Below are positions 52,900 through 62,062 of a stretch of DNA of 64,000 nucleotides, piece after piece. Each line of letters begins with the position of its first letter. Position 1 is the first letter of the stretch. The stretch comes from Opitutaceae bacterium. Its GTDB lineage: Bacteria; Verrucomicrobiota; Verrucomicrobiia; Opitutales; Opitutaceae. Made by a program: the position numbers and the translations under genes. A model generated the notes under the pieces. That model saw nothing but the letters and a program-made list of their open reading frames with translations, was not told where the DNA came from and did not search any database. The DNA lies in the NCBI GenBank assembly GCA_003151515.1, contig PLXS01000038.1:1-64000 (forward strand), written 5' to 3'.

Positions 52900-54324
52900 A
52901 TGGGCAAGCGCATTGTAATCGACCCGGTGACCCGCATCGAGGGGCACGCCAAGATCAGCATCTTCCTGGACGACGCAGGGCACGTGACCGACGCCGAGTT
53001 CCACGTGGTGGAGTTCCGCGGCTTCGAGAAGTTCTGCGAGGGCCGCCCCTACGGGGAGATGCCGTCCATCACGGCGCGCATCTGCGGGATCTGCCCCGTG
53101 AGCCACCTGCTGGCCTCGGCGAGGGCCGGCGACGCCATCATGGCCGTCGCGATCCCCCCAGCCGCGGACAAGCTGCGCCGGCTGATGAACCTGGGCCAGA
53201 TCGTCCAGAGCCATGCGCTCAGCTTCTTCCACCTGAGCGCGCCCGACTTCATCCTGGGCTGGAACGCCCCGCAGGCGACGCGAAACGTCTTCGGGCTGAT
53301 CGCGGCCGACCCCACCCTCGCCCGGGCGGGCATCCGGCTTCGCCAGTTCGGCCAGGAGATCATCGAGGCCCTCGGGGGCCGCAAGATCCACCCCGCCTGG
53401 GCGGTGCCGGGCGGCGTGCGCAGCGGCATCACCGACCAGGGCCGCGCCCGCATCCGCGAGCGCCTGCCGGAGGCGTTCGCCACGGCCGAGAGCGCGCTTC
53501 GCCTCTTCTGGAAGGCCCTGGACGAGAACCGCGAGGAGGCGCTCATCTTCGGCAACTTCTCGTCGCTCTTCATGGGCATGGTGACCGCGGACGGGACGTG
53601 GGAGCACCACGGCGGCAACCTGCGCTTCGTGGACAGCGCCGGCAGCGTCGTCGCCGACCAAATCGACCCCGCGCGCTACCGCGACTACATCGCCGAGTCC
53701 GTGCAGGAGGCCTCCTACCTGAAGACGCCTTACTTCAAGTCGCTCGGGCTTCCCAACGGCATCTACCGCGTCGGGCCCCTGGCCAGGCTCAACATCTGCG
53801 AGAGGATGGGCGTTCCGCGCGCCGACGCCGAGTACCGGGCGTTCCGCCAGATGAGCCGCGGCAGCGTGACCTCGTCCTTCCTCTACCACCACGCCCGCCT
53901 GATCGAGATCCTCGCGGCCCTCGAGTACATCGAGCGCGCGATCGAGGACCCCGAGCTCTCGACGAAGCACCTGCGGGCGGACGCGGGCGTGAACGCGCTG
54001 CGCGGGGTCGGCGCGAGCGAGGCCCCGCGCGGCACCCTCTTCCACGACTACACGGTCGACCCCTCCGGGCTCCTCAAGTCCGTTAACCTGATCGTCGCCA
54101 CCGGCCACAACAACCTGGCCATGAACCGCACCGTGGCGCAGATCGCCAGGCACTACGTCCAGGGCGACGACATCCCGGAGGCGGTCCTGAACCGCATCGA
54201 GCACGGGATCCGCTGCTACGACCCCTGCCTGAGCTGCTCGACCCACGCCGCCGGCATGATGCCGATGAAGGTCACGCTCGTCGGGCCGGGCGGCAGGATC
54301 CTGCGGGAGGTGACCCGTGGATAA
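52900..54324 (+). CDS. hoxH: Bidirectional hydrogenase large subunit HoxH
   Basis: This 474-residue protein has RICGIC (L1, cysteines 62 and 65) and DPCLSCSTH (L2, 441-449) with a 25-residue tail for removal by a protease. The DPCLSCSTH form is typical of NAD-linked group 3d enzymes. The ribosome site GAGAGGAA precedes the ATG at 52900. It overlaps the HoxW-like protease by 8 bp, which suits its role as that enzyme's substrate. Confidence 0.96.
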   Translation: MGKRIVIDPVTRIEGHAKISIFLDDAGHVTDAEFHVVEFRGFEKFCEGRPYGEMPSITARICGICPVSHLLASARAGDAIMAVAIPPAADKLRRLMNLGQIVQSHALSFFHLSAPDFILGWNAPQATRNVFGLIAADPTLARAGIRLRQFGQEIIEALGGRKIHPAWAVPGGVRSGITDQGRARIRERLPEAFATAESALRLFWKALDENREEALIFGNFSSLFMGMVTADGTWEHHGGNLRFVDSAGSVVADQIDPARYRDYIAESVQEASYLKTPYFKSLGLPNGIYRVGPLARLNICERMGVPRADAEYRAFRQMSRGSVTSSFLYHHARLIEILAALEYIERAIEDPELSTKHLRADAGVNALRGVGASEAPRGTLFHDYTVDPSGLLKSVNLIVATGHNNLAMNRTVAQIARHYVQGDDIPEAVLNRIEHGIRCYDPCLSCSTHAAGMMPMKVTLVGPGGRILREVTRG

Positions 54325-54835
54325 CGTGCTCCTTGTCGTCGGATTCGGGAACACCCTGCGCTGCGACGACGGCGTGGGCCCGCGGGTCGCCGAGTCGGTC
54401 GAGCTCCTGGGCCTTCCCGGCGTCCTCACCCTCTCCTGCCACCAGCTGACCCCGGAATTGGCCTACCCCGTGTCGATGGCCGGCAACGTGGTCTTCGTCG
54501 ACGCCGCGGTCGACGACCCCGGCACCCTCTCCATAAAGCGCGTCGAGCCCACGCGCTCGTCGCTTGTCCTCGAGCACGCGCCAAGCCCGCAGACGCTGCT
54601 CGCCCTCTCGCGCGACGCCTTCGGGCGCGCGCCCGATGCGTGGATGATCACCGTCCCGGCGGAGGTGCTGGGCTTCGGCGAGGAGCTCTCCCCCGTAGCG
54701 AAGCGCGGCGTGAAGAAGGCCGTGCAGGCCATCAGGGACCTGCACGGCGAGCTCGCGGTCAGGGGCCAGCGTCAGGCCGGCGCGGATCCGGCCTCGGCGG
54801 GCACCGACCGGCCGCACGTCCACGTGCGCACGTAG
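54317..54835 (+). CDS. hoxW: [NiFe]-hydrogenase maturation protease, HoxW-like
   Basis: This 172-residue protein has [18 protein letters not shown] and a later acidic VFVDAAV with a His in LEHAPSP that complete the nickel-binding set of this endopeptidase family. It removes the HoxH tail. Its 3' end overlaps the convergent adenylate kinase gene by 64 bp. The mvh operon has its own protease at 3713-4222. Confidence 0.92.
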   Translation: MDNVLLVVGFGNTLRCDDGVGPRVAESVELLGLPGVLTLSCHQLTPELAYPVSMAGNVVFVDAAVDDPGTLSIKRVEPTRSSLVLEHAPSPQTLLALSRDAFGRAPDAWMITVPAEVLGFGEELSPVAKRGVKKAVQAIRDLHGELAVRGQRQAGADPASAGTDRPHVHVRT

Positions 54836-55542
54836 ATCTCCTCCGGCGTCCCGTGCGCGGGAACGTTGATGAGGAGGCCCTTGCGGGTGTACCAGTCGAC
54901 CAGGGGGCGGTTTGTCTCCTCGTAGGCCTTGAGCCTGGTGATGATCGCCTCGGGCCGGTCGTCGTCCCGCTTGAAAAGGGGCTTGCCGCACCTGTCGCAG
55001 ATCCCGGGGACCTGCGGGGGCTGGCGGGTCTCGTGGTAGACCGCCTTGCACTCGCGGCAGACGAGCCTGCCGCTCAGCCTCTCGACGATCTCCTCGCTCG
55101 GCAGCTCGTAGTTGAAGACGGCGTCCAGGGCGACCCCCTCGCGCTCGAGCAGCTTCTCCAGGGCCTCGGCCTGGGCCACCGTGCGCGGGAACCCGTCCAG
55201 GACGAACCCCCCGCAGCAGCGAAGGCAGCGGCCGCGCTCGGAGACGAGCGCCATCATGGTCTCGTCGGAGACGAGCGCCCCCTCCCGCATGCTCGCCAGG
55301 GCGGCCTCGAGCGCCGGGGAGCGGGTCTCGCTGCCCCTGCACTGGGCGGCCCGCAGGATGTCGCCGGTCGAGAGGTGGCAGGCGTTCAGGCGATCGCAGA
55401 GGATCTCGGCCTGCGTGCCCTTGCCGACGCCGGGGGCGCCCAGCAGCACGATGCGCCAGGGCTGGCCCGGGGGCGGATCCGGGGGGTTCGCGCAGCGGTC
55501 GCTGCCGCCGCCAAGCCACGCCTGGCGGTCAGGCTTCTTCAC
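54772..55542 (-). CDS. adk: Adenylate kinase with zinc-binding lid
   Basis: This enzyme has LLGAPGVGKGTQAE (P-loop), HLSTGDILR, and FVLDGFPRTVAQAE. The LID carries four cysteines (CRECKAV, CDRCGKP) for a structural zinc. It converts AMP and ATP to two ADP. A GTG at 55542 is preferred, giving 256 residues; an ATG at 55596 would overlap the DHOD-like gene by 68 bp. It ends the nifJ-DHOD-adk minus-strand cluster. The N-terminus is longer than usual by about 30 residues. Confidence 0.92.
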   Translation of the reverse strand: MKKPDRQAWLGGGSDRCANPPDPPPGQPWRIVLLGAPGVGKGTQAEILCDRLNACHLSTGDILRAAQCRGSETRSPALEAALASMREGALVSDETMMALVSERGRCLRCCGGFVLDGFPRTVAQAEALEKLLEREGVALDAVFNYELPSEEIVERLSGRLVCRECKAVYHETRQPPQVPGICDRCGKPLFKRDDDRPEAIITRLKAYEETNRPLVDWYTRKGLLINVPAHGTPEEIYVRTWTCGRSVPAEAGSAPA

Positions 55543-56542
55543 GGGGAGTGGTGACCCTCCAGGCCTGGAGGATTCGGATGTAGTTGGCCCTCTCATAGGC
55601 GGACGGGTCCGGGCAGCGGCGCAGGTTCATCGCGCCCCGGAACTCGTCGACGCTGGAGTAGCCGTGCTCGCCCATCCAGATGCGGATGCCGTCGAGGAGC
55701 CTCGGGAAGAGGTGCGGTCCGTGGCGCAGCAGCGCCGAGACGACCTGCACCGTGTGGGCCCCGGCGAAGAGCGCCTTGAGGGCGTCCTCCGAGCTGTGGA
55801 CGCCGCCGCTGGCGGAGAGCGACAGGCGCACCTGGGGCGACACGATGGCAAGCCAGCGCAGCCGCAGCAGCAGCTCGGACGAGTCGGAGAGCCTCAGCTG
55901 GGGAAGCACCTCCATCTCGTCCAGGTCGAAGTCCGGCTGGTAGAACCGGTTGAAGAAGACGACGCCCGCGGCGCCCGCGTGCTCGAGGGCCAGGGCGAAG
56001 TTCGCCGGGGACGTGTGGAAGGGCGAGATCTTCACCGAGACCGGGACCTTCACCGAGCCGCACACCTGCCGGACGATCTCGATAAGGTCGGACTCGACCT
56101 CGCCGGCGAGGACGCCCGCCCGCGTGACCAGCTGGTAGAGGTTGAGCTCGACCGCATCCGCCCCGGCCGCCTCGAAGCGCCTGGCGTAGTCGATCCAGCC
56201 GCCCGGCCGCGCGCCGTTCAAGGACGCGATGACCGGGATCGTGAGCGTGGACTTCAAGGCCTCAATCTGGCGCAGGTACTGGTCCGGCGCCAGCTGGTAC
56301 TCCGAGTAGTTCGGGAAGTAGGAGGTGGCCTCGGCGTAGCTCTCCGCGGGCGTGTCGATGTTGAAGGAGAGGGCGCGGATCTCGGCCTCGATCTGCTCCT
56401 CGAAGAGGGAGCGCATCACGACCGCCGCCGCCCCCGCGTCCTGGAGGTCGCGGGCCGACTCGATGCTGTCGCAGAGGGGACCCGCACCGACGATGAGCGG
56501 GTTGGAGAGCTTCAACCCTAGGTACTGCGTGGATAGGTTCAT
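55529..56542 (-). CDS. Dihydroorotate dehydrogenase-like flavoprotein linked to PFOR
   Basis: This 337-residue TIM-barrel protein is of the DHOD class. It begins with LSNPLIVGAGPLCDSI and has a segment with SVKISPF, and a phosphate-binding SASGGVHS and V(Q/S)SALL region. Proteins of this subgroup are encoded next to pyruvate:ferredoxin oxidoreductase in many genomes and their reaction is not settled. The start ATG overlaps the nifJ stop (ATGA). The pyrimidine-pathway enzyme may be elsewhere. Confidence 0.87.
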   Translation of the reverse strand: MNLSTQYLGLKLSNPLIVGAGPLCDSIESARDLQDAGAAAVVMRSLFEEQIEAEIRALSFNIDTPAESYAEATSYFPNYSEYQLAPDQYLRQIEALKSTLTIPVIASLNGARPGGWIDYARRFEAAGADAVELNLYQLVTRAGVLAGEVESDLIEIVRQVCGSVKVPVSVKISPFHTSPANFALALEHAGAAGVVFFNRFYQPDFDLDEMEVLPQLRLSDSSELLLRLRWLAIVSPQVRLSLSASGGVHSSEDALKALFAGAHTVQVVSALLRHGPHLFPRLLDGIRIWMGEHGYSSVDEFRGAMNLRRCPDPSAYERANYIRILQAWRVTTPREEA

Positions 56543-59500
56543 GTCTGGGCCTTGGTTGGGATTGGGGCCGCGGGCGCGGCCTGGGGTGCCGGCGCTGGAG
56601 CAGGCCCGTTGCCGGAGGGCGCATGCTCGGAAAGCTGCTTGTAGCGGGCGTAGCGCTTGGTGGACTGCTCCTGAGCCAGGACCCCGAGCTCGGCCGCCCG
56701 GGCGGGGGCCACGCTCTTTAGCATGCTGAAGCGAGTCTCGTTCGCCATGAACTTCGAGAGCTCCACCTTGGGGGCCGCCGAGTCGAGCTTGAACGGGTCG
56801 CCGGTGCCGACCAGGCGCGGGTCGTAGCGGAAGAGCGGCCAGTAGCCGCTGTCGACGGCGAGCTTCTGCTGCTCGAGGCCCAGGTGCAGCGGGAAGCCGT
56901 GGGCGATGCAGTGCGAGTAGGCGATGATGATCGCCGGGCCGTTGTAGGCCTCGGCCTCGCGGAAGGCCGTGATCGTCTGGCTGTCCTTGGCGCCGAAGGC
57001 CACGCGGGCGACGTAGACGTAGCCGTACTGCATGGCCATGAGCGCCAGGTCCTTCTTGGCGAGGCCCTTGCCCGCGGCGGCGAACTTCGCCACCGCGCCG
57101 ATCGGCGTCGCCTTTGAGGACTGGCCGCCCGTGTTCGAGTAGACCTCGGTGTCGAGGACCAGGACCTTCACGTTGGAGCCGCTCGCGAGCACGTGGTCGA
57201 GCCCGCCGTAGCCGATGTCGTAGGCCCAGCCGTCGCCGCCGAGTATCCAGACCGACTTCTTGACGAGGTCGTCCGCCGTGGCGAGGAGCCGGCGCGCGTC
57301 GGCCCCGTCGACCCCGCGCAGGATCTCGCGCAGGGCGGCGACGCGGCCCCTCTGGGCCGCGATGCCCGACTCCGTCGACTGGTCGGCCTGCAGCAGGGCC
57401 TGCTTAAGGCCCGGCGTCAGGCGGTGCTCGACCCTGTCCAGCAGGGAGCGCGCGTTCGCCATGCGCTGCTCCATGGCGAGGTTGAGGCCCATGCCGAACT
57501 CGGCGTTGTCCTCGAAGAGCGAGTTCGCCCAGGTGACGCCGCGGCCGTCGCGGTTCGAGCAGTAGGGCGTCGTCGGCAGGTTGCCGCCGTAGATGGACGA
57601 GCAGCCGGTCGCGTTCGCGATGACCAGCCTGTCCCCGAAGAGCTGCGTCAGGAGCTTCACGTAGGGCGTCTCGCCGCAGCCGGCGCACGCGCCCGAGAAC
57701 TCGAAGAGCGGCGCCATGAACTGCGAGCCCTTGACCGTGGAGGTGTCCAGGCGGCTGCGGTCCGGGTCGGGAATCGACAGGAAGAAGTCCCAGTTCGCCC
57801 GCTCGGCCGCGAGCTTCGGCTCCTGGGCCACCATGTCGATCGCCTTGTGCCTCGGGTTGGTCTTGTCCTTGGCGGGGCAGACCTGCACGCACAGCGAGCA
57901 GCCCGTGCAGTCCTCGGGCGCCACCTGGAGCGTGTAGCGGTTGCCCGGGAACTCCGTGGAGCGGAAGGGCGTCGATACGAACCCGGCCGGGGCGCCGGCG
58001 AGCGCGTCCGGCCCGTAGAACTTGGCCCTGATCGTCGCGTGCGGGCAGACGAGCACGCACTTGTTGCACTGGATGCAGATCGCCGGGTCCCACTGCGGGA
58101 TCTCGAGGGCGATGTTGCGCTTCTCGAAGCGGGACGTGCCCGTGGGCCAGGTGCCGTCGACCGGGATCGCGCTCACGGGCATGAGGTCGCCCTGGTTCGC
58201 GAGCAGCCGCGCGGTCACCTTCTGGACGAATTCCGGGGCGCCCGAGTACGAAGGCGGGACGGTGGCCACCGCGGCGGCGTCGGGCGCCGCGGGGATCGGG
58301 ACCTCGTGCAGGCCGGCCAGGGACGCGTCGACGGCCGCGAAGTTCATCTTGACGATCTGCTCGCCCTTGCGGGCGTAGGTCTTGGCGATCGCCTTCTTGA
58401 TCTGCGCGATGGCCTCGTCGGCCGGGAGCACGCCCGACAGGGCGAAGAAGCACGTCTGCAGGACCGTGTTCGTGCGCCGGCCCATGCCGGCCCCCTGCGC
58501 GACGCCGGTGGCGTCGATGACGAAGAGGCGCAGCTTCTTGTCGATCAGCTCCTGCTGCCACTCGCGCGGGAGCCTCGTCCAGGTCTCCAGCGGCGGGTAC
58601 GGCGAGTTGAGGAGCACGGTCGCCCCAGGGGCGGCGTAGGCCAGGATCTCGGCCCTGCCGATGAACTGGAAGTGGCTGCACGCGACGAACTCCGCCCGGC
58701 TGATGAGGTACGGGGCCCGGATGGGCTTCGGGCCGAAGCGCAGGTGCGAGACCGTCATCGAGCCGGACTTCTTCGAGTCGTACACGAAGTAGCCCTGGGC
58801 GAAGTTGTCGGTCTGCTCGCCGATTATCTTGATCGAGTTCTTGTTGGCGCCGACCGTGCCGTCGGCCCCCAGGCCGAAGAACACGCAGCGGCGCACCTCG
58901 GGCGCCTCCAGGTCGAAGCCGGCGTCGAAGGGAAGCGACATGCCCGTGACGTCGTCCGTGATGCCGACCGTGAAGTGGACGGGCTTGCCCGGGCCCGCGA
59001 GGTGCTCGAACACCGCCCTGACCATGCCCGGGGTGAACTCCTTGGAGCCCAGGCCGTAGCGCCCGCCCAGGACCCTGGGCTGCGCGCCGCCGTTGCGCCC
59101 CTCCGTGAGGGCCGCGACGACGTTCAGGTAAAGGGGCTCGCCGAGGCATCCCGGCTCCTTCGTGCGGTCGAGCGCCGCGATCGACTTCACGGTTGGCGGG
59201 AGCGCCGCCAGGAAGGACTTGACGCAGAACGGCAGGAAGAGCCGCACCGCGACGGCGCCCACCTTCTCGCCGCGCGCCGCGAGCCAGTCGACGGTCTCGA
59301 ATATCGTCTCGACGCTGCTTCCCATGGCCACGATCACGCGCTCGGCCTCGGGGTGGCCGTGGTAGTCGAAGAGGTGGTAGGAGCGCCCGGTGACGGCCCC
59401 CAGCCTGTCCATCGCCGACTGGACGGCCTCCGGCACGGCGTCGTAGAAGCGGTTCACGGACTCGCGGCCCTGGAAGTAGACGTCGGGGTTCTGGGCGGTG

Positions 59501-60165
59501 CCCCGCAGCGTCGGGCTGTCCGGGGTCATCGCGCGCGCCCTGAACTGGGCGATGTCCTCCTCGTCGATGACCGAGCGTAGGATCCTGTCGGCAAGGAGCG
59601 CGATCTTCTGGACCTCGTGGGAGGTGCGGAACCCGTCGAAGAAGTGGATGAACGGCACGCGCGTGCGCAGGCTCGCGGCGTGCGCCACGAGCGCCAGGTC
59701 GTGCGCCTCCTGGGCCGAGTCGCTGCACAGGAGCGCGCTTCCGGTCGCCCGGCACGCCATGACGTCCTGGTGGTCGCCGAAGATCGACAGGCCCTGGGCC
59801 GCCAGGGCGCGGGCGCTCACGTGGCACGTGAAGGGCAGGAGCTCGCCGGCGATCTTGTAAAGGTTGGGGATCATCAGGAGCAGCCCCTGCGACGCCGTGA
59901 AGGTCGTCGTCAGGGTGCCGCCCAGGAGCGCCCCGTGCACCGCGCCCGCGACGCCGCCCTCCGACTGCATCTCAACGATGCGCGGCACCTGGCCCCAGAG
60001 GTTCACCTTGCCGCCGGCGGCCCACTCGTCGCAGAACTCCGCCATGGGCGAGGAGGGGGTGATCGGGTAGATCGCTACGAGCTCGTTGAGGCGGTAGGCG
60101 ACGGAGGCCACCGCCTCGTTGGCATCACACGTCAGGTACTCGGGGGGGGACAGCAGGTCAGCCAT
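56539..60165 (-). CDS. nifJ: Pyruvate:ferredoxin (flavodoxin) oxidoreductase
   Basis: This single-chain 1208-residue enzyme has domain order typical of PFOR: N-terminal YPITPSSPMAEF, the transketolase-like domain, the gamma domain, two [4Fe-4S] motifs (CIQCNKCVLVCP, CTGCSLCVQVCP), and the TPP domain with GACAGCGETPY and NATGCSSIYGG. It oxidises pyruvate to acetyl-CoA and reduces ferredoxin, which may couple to HdrA or the hydrogenases. It is divergent from hupE; two inverted repeats lie in its upstream region. Confidence 0.96.
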   Translation of the reverse strand: MADLLSPPEYLTCDANEAVASVAYRLNELVAIYPITPSSPMAEFCDEWAAGGKVNLWGQVPRIVEMQSEGGVAGAVHGALLGGTLTTTFTASQGLLLMIPNLYKIAGELLPFTCHVSARALAAQGLSIFGDHQDVMACRATGSALLCSDSAQEAHDLALVAHAASLRTRVPFIHFFDGFRTSHEVQKIALLADRILRSVIDEEDIAQFRARAMTPDSPTLRGTAQNPDVYFQGRESVNRFYDAVPEAVQSAMDRLGAVTGRSYHLFDYHGHPEAERVIVAMGSSVETIFETVDWLAARGEKVGAVAVRLFLPFCVKSFLAALPPTVKSIAALDRTKEPGCLGEPLYLNVVAALTEGRNGGAQPRVLGGRYGLGSKEFTPGMVRAVFEHLAGPGKPVHFTVGITDDVTGMSLPFDAGFDLEAPEVRRCVFFGLGADGTVGANKNSIKIIGEQTDNFAQGYFVYDSKKSGSMTVSHLRFGPKPIRAPYLISRAEFVACSHFQFIGRAEILAYAAPGATVLLNSPYPPLETWTRLPREWQQELIDKKLRLFVIDATGVAQGAGMGRRTNTVLQTCFFALSGVLPADEAIAQIKKAIAKTYARKGEQIVKMNFAAVDASLAGLHEVPIPAAPDAAAVATVPPSYSGAPEFVQKVTARLLANQGDLMPVSAIPVDGTWPTGTSRFEKRNIALEIPQWDPAICIQCNKCVLVCPHATIRAKFYGPDALAGAPAGFVSTPFRSTEFPGNRYTLQVAPEDCTGCSLCVQVCPAKDKTNPRHKAIDMVAQEPKLAAERANWDFFLSIPDPDRSRLDTSTVKGSQFMAPLFEFSGACAGCGETPYVKLLTQLFGDRLVIANATGCSSIYGGNLPTTPYCSNRDGRGVTWANSLFEDNAEFGMGLNLAMEQRMANARSLLDRVEHRLTPGLKQALLQADQSTESGIAAQRGRVAALREILRGVDGADARRLLATADDLVKKSVWILGGDGWAYDIGYGGLDHVLASGSNVKVLVLDTEVYSNTGGQSSKATPIGAVAKFAAAGKGLAKKDLALMAMQYGYVYVARVAFGAKDSQTITAFREAEAYNGPAIIIAYSHCIAHGFPLHLGLEQQKLAVDSGYWPLFRYDPRLVGTGDPFKLDSAAPKVELSKFMANETRFSMLKSVAPARAAELGVLAQEQSTKRYARYKQLSEHAPSGNGPAPAPAPQAAPAAPIPTKAQT

Positions 60166-60211
60166 ATGCTAGATAGTGCCACGGGGTCACCCGGCTCTCT
60201 GCGCAGCAATT

Positions 60212-60235
60212 GGCAATCGTGTCGCAGATATTGCC
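60212..60235. promoter_or_regulatory. Inverted repeat GGCAAT-N12-ATTGCC between nifJ and hupE
   Basis: Perfect 6-bp arms with a 12-nt gap lie 47 bp upstream of the nifJ start. It is a possible operator for the pyruvate oxidoreductase gene. The regulator is unknown. Confidence 0.3.
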
Positions 60236-60271
60236 GGTTCCCCCCGGGGCCCAGTTCAAGAACGGCACAAT

Positions 60272-60281
60272 ATTGCGCAAT
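60272..60281. promoter_or_regulatory. Palindrome ATTGCGCAAT between nifJ and hupE
   Basis: A perfect 10-bp palindrome lies about 120 bp before hupE and 107 bp before nifJ, near the centre of the divergent region. It may act on either gene. Confidence 0.25.
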
Positions 60282-60399
60282 TGATGCGCACCGGGGCACC
60301 CGCCCCCGTGCTAACCTTGCCGCCGATGAACTCAGCTGGCGCACCCGCGGACACCCGCGCAGGGCGCCTATCCCGCAATACTTTAAGTCCAAAGAAACA

Positions 60400-60981
60400 A
60401 TGAAGACAAACCAGAGACTCCTCGCCGCGGCGCTCTTCCTGGCCGCGATCCCCGCGGCAAGCGCGCACCCGGGCCACGACGGCGCGACCGGGCTGACGAG
60501 CGGCTTGCTGCATCCGCTCACGGGTTGGGACCACCTCCTCGCCATCATCGCCGTGGGGCTCCTGGCCGCGCAGCTGCGCGCCCCCCGGCTCCTTCCGGCC
60601 GTCTTCCTCGCCGCCATGAGCCTCGGGGCGCTCCTCGGCCATTGGACCGGGCCCGTGTCCGGGCTTGAGCAGGGCATCGCCGCCTCGGTCTTCGTGCTGG
60701 GCCTCCTCGTGGCCCTGCGGGTGCGGATGCCCGCGGGCGCGGGAGCCGCCTGGGCCGGCGCGTTCGCCCTGCTGCACGGCGCGGCCCACGGGGCCGAGAT
60801 GCCCGCCTCGGCGGGCGGACTCGCCTACGGCTGCGGCTTCCTGGCGGCGACCGCCCTCCTCCTCGCGGCCGGCGTGGCCGCGGGAAGCCTTTCGGCGCGG
60901 CTTCCCGGGCGCGCATCGCGCGCCCCGGGCTGGATAGTCGCCGCCGCCGGCCTGGCCCTCATGGCCATGGCCTCGCAATGA
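60400..60981 (+). CDS. hupE: HupE/UreJ-family nickel transporter
   Basis: This 193-residue protein has a signal peptide (MKTNQRLLAAALFLAAIPAASA) and the family motif HPLTGWDHLLAIIAVG with conserved His and Asp, then five or six helices with HGAAHGAEMP. HupE proteins bring nickel to hydrogenase maturation. It heads the hupE-hypA-hypB-hypF run. The ATG at 60400 starts the signal peptide. Confidence 0.92.
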   Translation: MKTNQRLLAAALFLAAIPAASAHPGHDGATGLTSGLLHPLTGWDHLLAIIAVGLLAAQLRAPRLLPAVFLAAMSLGALLGHWTGPVSGLEQGIAASVFVLGLLVALRVRMPAGAGAAWAGAFALLHGAAHGAEMPASAGGLAYGCGFLAATALLLAAGVAAGSLSARLPGRASRAPGWIVAAAGLALMAMASQ

Positions 60982-61009
60982 CACCTTGGCATCGAAGGCC
61001 TTACCCAAA

Positions 61010-61354
61010 ATGCACGAAGTCGGCATAATGGAATCGGCGCTCGACGCGGTGACCGCACAGGCCCGCGATCATGGCGCCATCCAAGTTCACCGGATCGTGT
61101 TGAGAATCGGCGCGCTCTCCGGGGTAGAAAAAGACGCGCTCCGACTCGCCTTCGATGCCGTAGCGAGGGGTACGCCCGCGGCGGGCGCCGATCTCTTCAT
61201 TGAGACGGTGCCTGCCCGCGGGCGTTGCCCCGAGTGCGATCTGGAGTTCGACGTGGAGTCGGACTTCGTGTTCACATGCCCGAAGTGCGGGCGGATCTCC
61301 GGCGAGCTCGTGCAGGGGCGCGAGCTCGAGTTGGCGACGATCGAGATGTCGTAG
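61010..61354 (+). CDS. hypA: Hydrogenase nickel-insertion protein HypA
   Basis: This 114-residue protein starts MHEVGIMESAL, with His2 as the nickel ligand, and has the zinc motif CPECDLEF..CPKCG. It works with HypB to load nickel into the large subunits encoded in the window. The ATG at 61010 was chosen so that His2 is in place; the upstream frame lies at the hupE end. Confidence 0.95.
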   Translation: MHEVGIMESALDAVTAQARDHGAIQVHRIVLRIGALSGVEKDALRLAFDAVARGTPAAGADLFIETVPARGRCPECDLEFDVESDFVFTCPKCGRISGELVQGRELELATIEMS

Positions 61355-61368
61355 CGGGGGGCAAGCCT

Positions 61369-62058
61369 ATGGACGCCGCCCTGAAATCCCCGCCGAAGGC
61401 CGCCACCCGCACGATCGAGGTGCGCATGAGCCTGCTAGAGGGCAACGACCGGCAGGCCGCGCGCAACCGCCGGCGCTTCCGGGAGGCCGGCATCTGCGCG
61501 CTCAACCTCGTCTCCTCGCCCGGGGCGGGCAAGACGGCGCTCCTCGAGCGCACCCTCTCGGAGTTCGGGCGCACGACGAGGTGCGCCGCCGTCGTGGGCG
61601 ACCTGGCCACGGACAACGACGCCAGGCGGCTCGGCCGCTTCGGCGCCCCGGTCAGGCAGATCACGACCGGCTCGGCCTGCCACCTGGACGCGGGCATGGT
61701 CGCGCGGGCCGTCGAGAGCCTCGACCTCGCGGGCGTGCGGGTCCTCTTCATCGAGAACGTGGGCAACCTCGTGTGCCCCGCCTCGTTCGACCTGGGCGAG
61801 AGCCTGCGGGTCGTGCTGCTGTCCTGCGCCGAGGGCGAGGACAAGCCGCTCAAGTACCCCCCGATCTTCAAGTCCGCGCACGTCGTCATCCTCACCAAGA
61901 TGGACGTCGCGGGGGTCCTCGGCTTCGACCGGGGGGCCGCCGCAGAAAACATCCGCCGGATCGCGCCCCAGGCGCGCCTGATCGAGCTGTCGGCTCGCAC
62001 CGGCGAGGGGATAGCCCCGTGGTACGAGCTGCTGGGCTCGCCCCCCGGAAGGGCCTGA
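61369..62058 (+). CDS. hypB: Hydrogenase nickel-incorporation GTPase HypB
   Basis: This 229-residue GTPase has the P-loop SSPGAGKTALLE near 47, ENVGNLVCPASFDLGE, and the G4-type TKMD. It lacks a long N-terminal His-rich nickel-storage tail; a short variable N-terminus is seen. A GGGGG ribosome-like site precedes the ATG at 61369. It transfers nickel with HypA. Confidence 0.95.
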   Translation: MDAALKSPPKAATRTIEVRMSLLEGNDRQAARNRRRFREAGICALNLVSSPGAGKTALLERTLSEFGRTTRCAAVVGDLATDNDARRLGRFGAPVRQITTGSACHLDAGMVARAVESLDLAGVRVLFIENVGNLVCPASFDLGESLRVVLLSCAEGEDKPLKYPPIFKSAHVVILTKMDVAGVLGFDRGAAAENIRRIAPQARLIELSARTGEGIAPWYELLGSPPGRA

Positions 62059-62062
62059 CGCC

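Noticed and set aside
57193-59580. Long open frame opposite nifJ (795 codons), and similar long frames opposite hdrA, hoxF and the cytochrome genes
   Set aside because: High GC leaves antisense frames open. These have low-complexity Arg/Ala/Gly/Leu composition and no family motifs.
60262-60285. Sigma-54-like promoter (GGCACAATATTGC) before hupE
   Set aside because: The distance between the GG and GC elements is one base short of the needed spacing.
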